Source of the DNA: Paenibacillus terrae
Lineage (GTDB): Bacteria > Bacillota > Bacilli > Paenibacillales > Paenibacillaceae
Assembly: GCF_000943545.1 (NCBI RefSeq)
Contig: NZ_JTHP01000024.1
Location: 1-64,000, forward strand
DNA: 64,000 bases
Reading direction: 5' to 3'
Under the pieces are notes generated by a model that was given only the letters and a program-made list of their open reading frames with translations, had not been told where the DNA came from and did no database searches. How positions within the stretch are numbered: position 1 is the stretch's first letter; every line of letters begins with the position of its first letter. The position numbers were made by a program, and so were the translations under genes. Below are positions 24,875-33,900 of this stretch, in pieces.

Positions 24875-26392
24875 TTATGAAGCCGAAGAGCTCCATTGAA
24901 AGGTAGCTGCCGATTTGGCAGGAAGCTTGCAGGTAAAGACTTTGCTTCCCTGCCGAACCTTGAAAGTCCGCTCGTCCGCTCCCGTATTAGCGGCAATCAG
25001 GACAAGGGTACCGTCGGGGTTACGGTAGGCGACCGTTTCAATACTTCCGCTGTAATGCGTGGAATCAATACGGACCGCACCCGGGCGGACAAATTTGCTG
25101 GCATGTCCAATCGCATAGTACTCCACATTTTTAGTAACGGCACCGCTCAATGGATCAATGGTAACCACACCGCGACAGTTGGTACAGCCGCCATTTGTCG
25201 GGCCACCGGATGGATCAAGCGCCACATTCCAGAACAAGACATTTTGCGACCAGTTCCGTGGTGCGCCAATGATCAGCTTGGACATATCCCAGCTCAAATT
25301 ATCTCCAAAATCCGGACTCCACTGCCCCCCGCTGCATTCTGTCATGTACACTGCCTTGTCCGGAAAGGCATTATGCACGTCTGTCATCGCTGTGGGCTCT
25401 CCTTTGTAGCAGTGAAAGGCCGTGCCGTGCGTATAGCTTCGAGCTTGCTCATCTCCCAACACGGTACGGGCATAATCACTCCCGGTATCCCAGTTATGGT
25501 CAAAAGCAATAATCTGGGTGGACAATTTGTTCCGACTTAAGGCAGGACCCAAATATTGCTTAATAAAGTTTGCCTGCTCGGCTGCCCCCATACTCATGCT
25601 GGGATACTTGGACGTGGTGAACTCTGGCTCATTTTGAATGGAAATCGCCTGAATCGGAATACCTTCGTTCGCATAAGCCTGAATATAACGTACAAAATAG
25701 TCAGCATATGCGGAATAGACGCGCGGAACATTATAGTCCAAATACCAGCCATTGTAGGTCTGCTCCCCATATTTCATCCAGGGCGGCGCAGTCCACGGAG
25801 TTCCCATAATCCGAAGGTCAGAATTTCTGCGTACGATCTGCTTTAGCACATCCGTCACGTCCTGATCCTTGGTAATGGAAAAGTGGTTCAGATCATAGTC
25901 CTTGCCTGATGCCACATCGTCATAGGTATAGCTGCTGGGCTGTCCCCGTTCATCCACCGAATAATCGGATGCGCCGATGGTGTGGCGAATATAGCTCAAT
26001 TGAATACCGCTCGCGGTAAACAAATCGTTGAGTAACTGGTCACGCTGATCCGGAGACATGCCGTGATTCATGAGATAAGCGGATGAACCGGATACCGCTG
26101 CGCCGAACCCCTCCATCGTCTGGTAACGAATATCCGGCTTCACCTCAACCGTCAGTACGTTCGAGTTGGCTGCGCTGCCTTTAGCATTATCGTTACTCCA
26201 ATGTATCGGAGCTTGCTCGGTCAGGCGATTCGCCGGGTCCGGTGACGTCAGCCACATGCTGACGTTACTTTCTGCTTTCGGCTCAGGACTATTCCGTATA
26301 GCGATACTGACCAGAATAGCACAGACCAAAATCGCAGTTGCAGCTACGAGCAGCCGCATGTTGGAATGTCGTTGCTTTTGGGGTTTCTTCAT
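24875..26392 (-). CDS. GH30-family glycoside hydrolase
   Basis: The start at 26392 is chosen because AGGAAGG precedes it and an N-terminal membrane anchor (MRLLVAATAILVCAILVSIA) follows at once; the frame extends upstream to 26509 without support. The 505-aa enzyme is a GH30 (beta/alpha)8 barrel with side beta-domain. The acid/base Glu is in AISIQNEPEFTT (about residue 250) and the nucleophile Glu in VYMTECSGGQW (about 350). Likely activities are beta-1,6-glucanase or glucosylceramidase-like. It is anchored or secreted and lies directly downstream of the GH3 gene, suggesting joint degradation of a beta-glucan. Subfamily is uncertain. Confidence 0.88.
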   Translation of the reverse strand: MKKPQKQRHSNMRLLVAATAILVCAILVSIAIRNSPEPKAESNVSMWLTSPDPANRLTEQAPIHWSNDNAKGSAANSNVLTVEVKPDIRYQTMEGFGAAVSGSSAYLMNHGMSPDQRDQLLNDLFTASGIQLSYIRHTIGASDYSVDERGQPSSYTYDDVASGKDYDLNHFSITKDQDVTDVLKQIVRRNSDLRIMGTPWTAPPWMKYGEQTYNGWYLDYNVPRVYSAYADYFVRYIQAYANEGIPIQAISIQNEPEFTTSKYPSMSMGAAEQANFIKQYLGPALSRNKLSTQIIAFDHNWDTGSDYARTVLGDEQARSYTHGTAFHCYKGEPTAMTDVHNAFPDKAVYMTECSGGQWSPDFGDNLSWDMSKLIIGAPRNWSQNVLFWNVALDPSGGPTNGGCTNCRGVVTIDPLSGAVTKNVEYYAIGHASKFVRPGAVRIDSTHYSGSIETVAYRNPDGTLVLIAANTGADERTFKVRQGSKVFTCKLPAKSAATFQWSSSAS

Positions 26393-26452
26393 CGTCCTCA
26401 GCCTTCCTTCTGTTTCAGCTTTCACTTGGAATCCCCCTTGCATACCTACCGC

Positions 26453-26487
26453 AAAAAGAGAGCCGGTGCATATGCCCGCGCTCTCTT
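26453..26487 (-). terminator. Terminator between the GH3 and GH30 genes
   Basis: On the minus strand AAGAGAGC and GCTCTCTT pair and are followed by TTTTTGC, about 35 bases past the GH3 stop. GH30 expression would then depend on read-through or its own promoter. Confidence 0.65.
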
Positions 26488-26520
26488 GAATATAACCATT
26501 TTGAAACAAATGTAACGGGG

Positions 26521-29250
26521 TTACTTCGCTGTCTTTCCTGTAGATGCTGCCGGAATCGTAACACTTCCTGTCAGTCGTGTATCCTGAGAGGAACTGCCTA
26601 CATAAATCGGCACTTCACCGGACGGCATAACCCATGCTTTGGATTTCTCGTCCCAGTAGGAGAAGGCTTTCGGGTCCAGTTCAATGCGGACCTTCTTCTC
26701 CTGGCCCGGCTTCAGCTCGATCTTAGACCAGCCTGCCAGTTGACGGGATGGAGTTTCCACGTTTGTCGGAAGCTTCCCACTGTACACCTGCACAACCTCT
26801 GCTCCGGCAGTTTTCCCGGTGTTTTTCAATTTTAGCGAAACCTCGACGGTGCTCGTACGATTGGATTTATTTCCGCTCGTGTGCTGTTTTATTTTCAGAT
26901 CGCTATAGCCAAAGGTCGTATAGGATAAGCCGTATCCGAAGGAGAATGCGGGTTGAATTCCCGATTTCTCATATCCCCGGTAGCCTACAAAAATACCATC
27001 CGAATAGTCACCTATTCCGTTCACACCCGGGAATTTTTCCGGTGAGGATACCGGAGTGGACTGCTCGTTAACCGGGAAGGTTACAGGCAGCTTGCCGGAA
27101 GGATTCACATCCCCGAACAGAACGCGTGCAATGGCATTCCCCTGCTCTTGACCAGCAAACCATGCTTGTACGATGGCGGGAACTTTATTCTGCCAAGTGT
27201 CCATCTGTACAGCTCTGCCGCTCATTTGCACAACAATGGTTTTCGGGTTCGCCGCGGCAACCGCACGGATCAGCCGATCCTGATTGTTGGGCAGTTCCAT
27301 ATCGGAACGCTCAACATAGCCTTCGCTCTCATAAGTACGTGTGACGACAATCGCTACATCCGACTTTTTCGCCAGCTTCACCGCATTGTCAATCAGCTTG
27401 TCTGACGTATCTGCCGGAGGTTCCCAGCCCAAACGAACCATTCCGCCAGAATCACGGCCGGTTACCGGATAATCGGCACGGTATTCAATACGTATCTTGT
27501 GCTTTTCACCCGCTTTGAGCGAGATATTCTTCTTCGTAGTTTCCAGCTTTGTACCTTGATTATCCACAAACAGCTTGTCGTCGAGATACAGCTTGCTTGA
27601 TCCCAAACTGGTTAATGACAGCGCATAGTCGCCATCCTCGGGAGCTGCAATTGCGCCTGTCCAGCGCGCAGATATCAAGCTGTTCAGTGTCGTTGGCGTA
27701 TTGGGAACTTTAGGGGACTTCGCATTGAGACCCTGATAATTATAGAATCCAAGATTCATGTTGACCTGACCATCATTACGTACAAGCTCCGGACTGCCCT
27801 CCATTTTGTTGTTCTTCCAGTATTCGCCCCGCAGTCCCTGTTCGTCATCTCCATAAGTGGCGTATCCAACGCTGATATCCTCTTTTTTGTCGGATGTGGT
27901 CAGCAATGAGGATGGCACAGCCGATGGACCCGGCATAATGTCTCCCGCAGAAATCGGGTCTGTACCTGGTGCATATTGGACAGTTACCCCTTTGCCGACA
28001 CGGTTGCGGATTCCCTCTAACGGACTTACAGTATACGTCGGGTTCACCAACGAGCTGCCTCCGCCTGCTACAGTACCGTTATCTGCATCGGGACCAATCA
28101 CAGCAATAGATTTAAGCTTATCCTTGGAAAGTGGCAAAGTATTATTTTTATTTTGCAGCAGCACCATGCTCTCCTCAGCCAATTGGCGGGCCGTCTTGCC
28201 ATGGTCACGGGCATCAATCTGGTTATTTTCAACCGGGTGATCAAACAACCCTTTGCTGAACATTTGCACCAGAATACGCTGAGCCTTATCATCAATCGTT
28301 TTTTCACTTACCTTGCCGTTCTTGACAGCAACCAGCAGTTGATCTCCCCATTTACCAAAAGGTGTACCCGGTGTTTCCAGGTCCAAGCCGGCATTAGCGG
28401 ACTCTACTGTACTCAGGTTCGCACCGTAATCGCTCATTATGAAACCTTGGAATTGAAGCTCCTTCTTCAAGAGGTCCGTCAAGAGGGTCTTGTTCTCACA
28501 AGCAGGCTCGCCGTTGACCTTGTTAAAAGAGCACATCGCCCCTCCCAAATCAGCCTTGGCAATAACCTCCTGAAAGGGACGTATGTAAATTTCATGCAGC
28601 GCACGGTCACTGACTTTGACATTCGTCGTGAAGCGCTCCGTCTCCTGATTATTCATAAGATAATGCTTGGCTGTGGCCAACACAGGGTGGCTTTGCACAC
28701 CTTTGACATAAGCGGTCGCCATTTGCGATTGCAGCAGCGGGTCCTCACCCATAGATTCAAAGTTCCGCGATCCCCATGGAATGCGGGCAATATCCATCCC
28801 CGGTCCGAGCACCACATTATGAGTCGTATTAAAAGCCTCGTCTCCGATCAGATCACCGTACTGTTTGGCAGCTTGGGTATCCCATGTTGCAGCTAATGCA
28901 ATTGGAGCAGGCAGCGCAGTCGATTGCTTGTCCTGTACATCCGGATTGGCGATACGCACACCCGCAGGGCCGTCTGCCATCGTCAACGCCGGGATGCCCA
29001 GACGCTCAATCGGATCATTGTAGAATCCATAATAATTGTTGACCTTTCCAGTCACCAAATCTATTTTTTCTTCCAGCGTCATTTCCTGTAACAGCAGAGC
29101 TGTTCGTTTCTCTGCCGAGAGGGACGTATTCATCCAGGGCCGGTCTGTCCGGCTTCCTGCCGCTCCTGCAATATTCATCGGTCCGATCACAACAGCCGCG
29201 ATAACTGTCATCATCATCATACGAAACAACCATGTTGATTTCACTTTCAC
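26521..29250 (-). CDS. GH3 beta-glucosidase with PA14 and Fn3-like domains
   Basis: The 909-aa product starts at GTG behind AAGGAGG (10 bases). A signal peptide ends near NIAGAAG. The GH3 N-terminal barrel carries the nucleophile motif FIMSDYGANLS (Asp at about residue 260). The second GH3 domain (about 340-760) is interrupted by a PA14 insert (about 455-590, LRGEYWKNNKMEG to RIEYRADYPVTG). A C-terminal fibronectin III-like domain ends the protein (LKLKNTGKTAGAEVVQVYSG). It should release glucose or related sugars from short beta-linked oligosaccharides outside the cell. It is followed by GH30. Confidence 0.92.
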   Translation of the reverse strand: MKVKSTWLFRMMMMTVIAAVVIGPMNIAGAAGSRTDRPWMNTSLSAEKRTALLLQEMTLEEKIDLVTGKVNNYYGFYNDPIERLGIPALTMADGPAGVRIANPDVQDKQSTALPAPIALAATWDTQAAKQYGDLIGDEAFNTTHNVVLGPGMDIARIPWGSRNFESMGEDPLLQSQMATAYVKGVQSHPVLATAKHYLMNNQETERFTTNVKVSDRALHEIYIRPFQEVIAKADLGGAMCSFNKVNGEPACENKTLLTDLLKKELQFQGFIMSDYGANLSTVESANAGLDLETPGTPFGKWGDQLLVAVKNGKVSEKTIDDKAQRILVQMFSKGLFDHPVENNQIDARDHGKTARQLAEESMVLLQNKNNTLPLSKDKLKSIAVIGPDADNGTVAGGGSSLVNPTYTVSPLEGIRNRVGKGVTVQYAPGTDPISAGDIMPGPSAVPSSLLTTSDKKEDISVGYATYGDDEQGLRGEYWKNNKMEGSPELVRNDGQVNMNLGFYNYQGLNAKSPKVPNTPTTLNSLISARWTGAIAAPEDGDYALSLTSLGSSKLYLDDKLFVDNQGTKLETTKKNISLKAGEKHKIRIEYRADYPVTGRDSGGMVRLGWEPPADTSDKLIDNAVKLAKKSDVAIVVTRTYESEGYVERSDMELPNNQDRLIRAVAAANPKTIVVQMSGRAVQMDTWQNKVPAIVQAWFAGQEQGNAIARVLFGDVNPSGKLPVTFPVNEQSTPVSSPEKFPGVNGIGDYSDGIFVGYRGYEKSGIQPAFSFGYGLSYTTFGYSDLKIKQHTSGNKSNRTSTVEVSLKLKNTGKTAGAEVVQVYSGKLPTNVETPSRQLAGWSKIELKPGQEKKVRIELDPKAFSYWDEKSKAWVMPSGEVPIYVGSSSQDTRLTGSVTIPAASTGKTAK

Positions 29251-29697
29251 GTTTGTAATTCCTCCTTGATGTTAGGTCATGAGATGAATGCCAATTCAAC
29301 TCTCATAGGCTTGCAGAGGCTCTCGATCCTGCGAGCTCCGACAAGAATCAAAAGCCACGGGATAAGCAAGCAAGTCAGCAAAAGCCGCACTGACTCAAGT
29401 GACATGTACAACACCCTACCGTACATTTCTGAAAATTTCATTGAAAAATTCTGGAAACCACTCCCTAGGACCATCATTTATTTTCATAGAAAGAGAGCGT
29501 TACCAATTCCGTTAACTGACGATTTTATTACATTTTCGTCACTTTTATATGACGATTTTTTAACTAATTCAAATCACAAAAAATGATTCGTATGGCCCAC
29601 TCATTCCAGTGCTCATATGAACATCTTTAATCTGCGACCAAAGTTGGAATTGAGCCGATTTATGAGGATTGCATTAATTCCAAACGATGTACACAAA
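29251..29697. other. Upstream region of the GH3 gene
   Basis: This 447-bp stretch has no supported gene. It holds two copies of TGACGATTTT (near 29517 and 29550) and a near-cre sequence, AAGAGAGCGTTACCAA (29491-29506, two mismatches to the consensus), consistent with catabolite control of GH3. A 106-codon plus-strand frame here lacks a ribosome site. Confidence 0.4.
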
Positions 29698-29732
29698 AAA
29701 GTCCAAAGAGCTTCAAAAGCTCTCTGGACTTT
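29695..29732 (-). terminator. Intrinsic terminator after the oxidoreductase gene
   Basis: AAAGTCCAGAGAGCTT and AAGCTCTTTGGACTTT pair with a short loop and are followed by TTT on the minus strand, 35 bases past the stop at 29767. Confidence 0.88.
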
Positions 29733-29766
29733 AAGTGGTTTATTCTTTATTCAATTCATAATTCAA

Positions 29767-30750
29767 TTACTCAAAAGGATACCGAAGCCCCCACTGTGCG
29801 CGAATCTGATCCATCAGCTTCATAATGCCCAGTGATTCATCCAAAGATATCGTGGAACTTTCGAATAAGCCTTCATTCAGGCAGCGCCCCACTTCTTCTG
29901 CTTCAAAGGCATACCCTGTGGAAGCTCGGTCATCCTGAAAGGTTTGTACCTCTTCGCCGTCCACATGTAAAGTAGCCGACGTGCTATTCAGGAAAGATGG
30001 AATGTGGATATATCCCTTTGTGCCATGGATATAAGCCTCATTCGTCAACCCGAGACGAACCGCCCCATTGAGCACAGCCGTACGTCCATTTCCATAATCC
30101 AGCAGGATGGAGAACGTCTCGTCAACACCCGTTTCCCCGATATGAGCGGTACTCCATACATGCTTGGGTTCAGGACCGAACACCATCGAAGCAAAGGAAA
30201 CCGGATAAATTCCCGTATCTAATAAAGCACCTCCGCCCAGATCGGGGTTCAATAAGCGTCCTTCTGGGTTCCATTCTACACGAAAACCAAACTCCGCCTT
30301 AACCAGCTTCACCTCACCAATTCGTCCCGCGTCTATCCACTCCCGCACTTGGCGAATCGGAGGCAAAAAGCGTGTCCACATCGCTTCCATCAGGAATAGC
30401 TTATGTTCACGTGCTAAGCCGATCAGTTCCTCCAGTTCCCCACTATTCACGGTGAAAGGTTTCTCACACAGAACGGCTTTACCCGCCCGAAGAGCCGTCA
30501 GAACATTTTCTTTATGAAAAGGATGAGGAGTGCCTATGTATATAGCATCTACCTCGGGATCTTGAGCCAGTTCCTCGTAGCTTCCATAAGCGCGTGCAAT
30601 TTGATGCTTGGCTGCAAATTCGGTAGCGCTTTCAATGGTGCGTGATCCAACAGCGTACCCTTCCCCGTTCGTAACATGCGCCAAATCCGCGGCGAATTGA
30701 TCTGCAATCCATCCTGTGCCGACAATTCCCCATTTGATCTTCTTGCTCAT
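29767..30750 (-). CDS. Gfo/Idh/MocA-family oxidoreductase
   Basis: The 327-aa product has the N-terminal NAD(P)-binding Rossmann motif WGIVGTGWIADQF (about residues 7-19). The family Lys motif is in VLCEKPFTVN (about 92-101), and the C-terminal half is the substrate domain (GGALLDTGIYPVSFASMVFG). These enzymes oxidise or reduce sugars, inositols or their derivatives. The substrate is unknown. It is a single-gene unit between GH3 and the DUF4132 gene; a link with the glycosidases is possible but not shown. Confidence 0.9.
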   Translation of the reverse strand: MSKKIKWGIVGTGWIADQFAADLAHVTNGEGYAVGSRTIESATEFAAKHQIARAYGSYEELAQDPEVDAIYIGTPHPFHKENVLTALRAGKAVLCEKPFTVNSGELEELIGLAREHKLFLMEAMWTRFLPPIRQVREWIDAGRIGEVKLVKAEFGFRVEWNPEGRLLNPDLGGGALLDTGIYPVSFASMVFGPEPKHVWSTAHIGETGVDETFSILLDYGNGRTAVLNGAVRLGLTNEAYIHGTKGYIHIPSFLNSTSATLHVDGEEVQTFQDDRASTGYAFEAEEVGRCLNEGLFESSTISLDESLGIMKLMDQIRAQWGLRYPFE

Positions 30751-30851
30751 ACTCGTGTCCCTCCCTGCAATATGGTCAACGTTGACTTACACAATCCCCT
30801 TTATTCTAGCAAACGCCTGCCAGGAACAAAAGAATTATCTGACGCAAATGA

Positions 30852-30890
30852 TGAAGCCCCGCCACACGGATCTGCATGGACAGGGCTTCA
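30852..30890 (-). terminator. Possible terminator after the DUF4132 gene
   Basis: TGAAGCCC and GGGCTTCA form an 8-bp stem with a long loop, 40 bases past the stop at 30930. The T-run on the minus strand is poor. Confidence 0.4.
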
Positions 30891-30929
30891 CGCTACTTCA
30901 AAATGAATCTCTATATTACAGTTTCTATC

Positions 30930-33900
30930 CTACGTCTGAAGCTGCGTAAGAATTTGCGGATCCTTGATTTTCTGATCCTCAGCCAGCAGTACAATTTTGG
31001 ATAAAATCTCGGCTGTTCTTGGATCTTCATCCAGGAACGGCAGGAAGATGCGCCCACGATGCTGCGAATGCACCGGAATGATATGCAGCGCTCCCTTCGC
31101 CTGCTTGTAGACACCGCCGCTTCCCAAATGTACCGCATATTCACCAAGGCTGCCTTCTACACGCGCATAATTCCCATCCAAACGTACATTACTGATTTTC
31201 AGCAAACGCAGCGATTCCTGCACAATAACGCTGCGCATTTCAATGGTCGTAAGACTGGCTTCCGGATCAACACCGCCCACATGGGCGACACTGACGACCA
31301 AATCTACATCCCGCATGACTTCCGAGAACAGCACTGGAGGAACTTCCTCCAACGGCACACTCTTATACGTTGTCCGATCAAAGAATTGCACCGTTTCCAG
31401 TGTAGGAGCCTCGGTATCGGCTGGTGAGAACCAATCTGCCATCGCGTACAGGTTAGCAATCAGGCTTTCGGCATAATACACCTTCTGTAGTCCTTCCTCA
31501 TAGCTGACCGTCCACTGGCGACCTTTCAGCAGGGCTACCGTTTTATTCGGCTGTACCTGATGTCCTGCATATCGACGGGAAACCGTGGCACTTGCACGTT
31601 CATCTGCATTCGGCAAATACAGCTCACGGAACACCTGTTTAAACGGCTGCCGAATCTGGCGGTCAAATAAATCCTTCTGGAAGTCGCTCCAACGACCACT
31701 TTCGTACAAATGGAGCGGATGAGCGATGATCAGCTTGTCCTCTTCACCTACGGGAAACTGTTGACCCGAAGGATCAGCTAACCCTGATGTATCTTCATTG
31801 AAATATCCCAAGCGATCTCCAGCCTTGAAAACTAGCGTTCGCACCAACGGAGCAAGCACAGGGTTGCCTAATAATCCCGTTAATTCCTTCATCATAAAGG
31901 CCGTGCCGGACTCCATTGAGCGTTCCAATTCCTTGCGGGCTCTACGATACTGATCCACCAGATCGCCTTTAAGCTCCTTCAACGCAGCAACATACTCATC
32001 CTTCTTGAAGCGAGCCGGAATAGATTTCAGCGTCTTCCCTTTGCTGACAATCTCAATATCTGCCGTTCCTTCTTCATCAATGACCAACTGTATCGTTGTG
32101 GCCTCTTCCAAAGCATGTGGCTCAAAATAAGACCGAAGATTCTCCAGCTTACGGGCTTCCATGTCCCACACGAGCCGTGTTACATCATCGTAACCTGCAT
32201 TACGTGCTAAATTCCCAAGCGCAATTCGTGAAACCAGAGCTTCACTGGCCTTACGCTGTGCCCCGAATTTTTTGCTCTGTTCCAGAAACTTCTGGATGAA
32301 GTCATAACGTTCCCGTACATCTGGTTCAGGAGGTTTAACAAGAGGAATCAGACTGTAGGTCAGCAAATGTTCCTTGTTCCGTTTGTCTTCCACCGACTTT
32401 TTCATTTCACTCAGTTTCAGCTTACCCAGCGTCGCATCCGCAAATAACTGGGATCGGCGATGATTGGCTCCGGCCGAAATATATTTGGCACAGTCGTACA
32501 ACAGATCAAAACGTTCCTCGCCCAACGTCTCATAGGCCTCATGAAACCAGTGAATATCGAAGGCTCCATCATTAAAATCCTGCGGAGCAATCGGCGAATA
32601 ATGAGCTACAATCGTTTCCTTCTCGGCGGAAAAACCTTCATTTATATGCGCATGGAAGTACCATGCAGCACTGCGAAGACCTTCCCATCCGAGGTAGCCT
32701 GCTACAATTTCAATCCACTGTGGCGCATACATTGCCGCCTCCAGCAGACGTTTATCCGTAATTTTAGCGTTACTCAGCTTTTCCTTCAGCAAAGCAGAAT
32801 CCTCGCCATCACGCGGATAACATGCCTTGAGCAAGTGGCTGAACGATTCTTTTTTGGTGATACGATCGCCGTAGCCATACACATAACCACGCACGAACGT
32901 TTCCTTGTCGAGTCCATCCAGAATACGGATGAAATAATCCATGCCTTCAATCCGGCTCAATCCCATCACTTTTGGCGTGGCCTCGGTAGGCAAATCACCT
33001 CGAACCAATTCAACCTCCAGCAGTCGGTCAATAACCGTACGCCGTATTTCCAAAAATTCCGGATTGCTGGCAATCCATGTATTGCAGGCATTCGTTAAGG
33101 AACTCATATGTCTTCTGCTGTCACTGCCAGCCAACAGTTCCCGATACACTTCTCCTACACCGATCAGCCCTTTTTCATATGCTTTAAAATAATCCTCCAG
33201 CTCCAGCGGTGAATAAAAGTGATTTAATACACCCGCCAGTTCATTATAGTTATCAAAAGTATGGAAAAAACGTTTAAAGGACTCATCATCATATACACGC
33301 CCTTTCTCCAACCCGATCCACGGGCTGGACAGCAGGTGCAGCATTCCCATGTCCTCAGCAAGTCTGTCCTTCGGCATAGCTTGCATCAATGTATTCAACG
33401 AGAAATCAATGGTATCAAAGGTTTTATCACCGGGAGTGTCCAGAAAATAAGCATTAATCAGCGTGCTTACCTGATCGTTATACATCAGCTCTGCTATCCA
33501 TTGCTGCATCTCGTTAATTCGATCTAAAGGATACATTTGTTCAGCGAAATCTTTACGCCATCCTTCCAGCAGCTTGTGCTTTCTCAGTTCTGAATAGTCC
33601 ATGTTATGATTGGAGAAATAACGGTGATAGCGGTCAAGTGTTTGATCCATAGAATCCAATCGGTCATATAAAACAAGCTCTAGCAGTTCACTTGCTTCCA
33701 TGTCGCTCTCCTGCAAATAACGACTCCATTCCTCGTGAAGAGGATATAAAGACAGCATGGAAACTGCTTCCTCATTAGGCTGAGCCAAGCGTACGGTACG
33801 AAAATTAGCGCCGATTAGCAGCGTTTCTTTGTAGCCCGAATAATACTCAGCAGTATATTCTACATCACGATGCTGGTGGACAAGTTCATTCAGTCCGCTC

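Noticed and set aside
29266..29586. 106-codon plus-strand frame upstream of GH3
   Set aside because: It lacks a ribosome site and spans the putative promoter and cre-like region of the GH3 gene.
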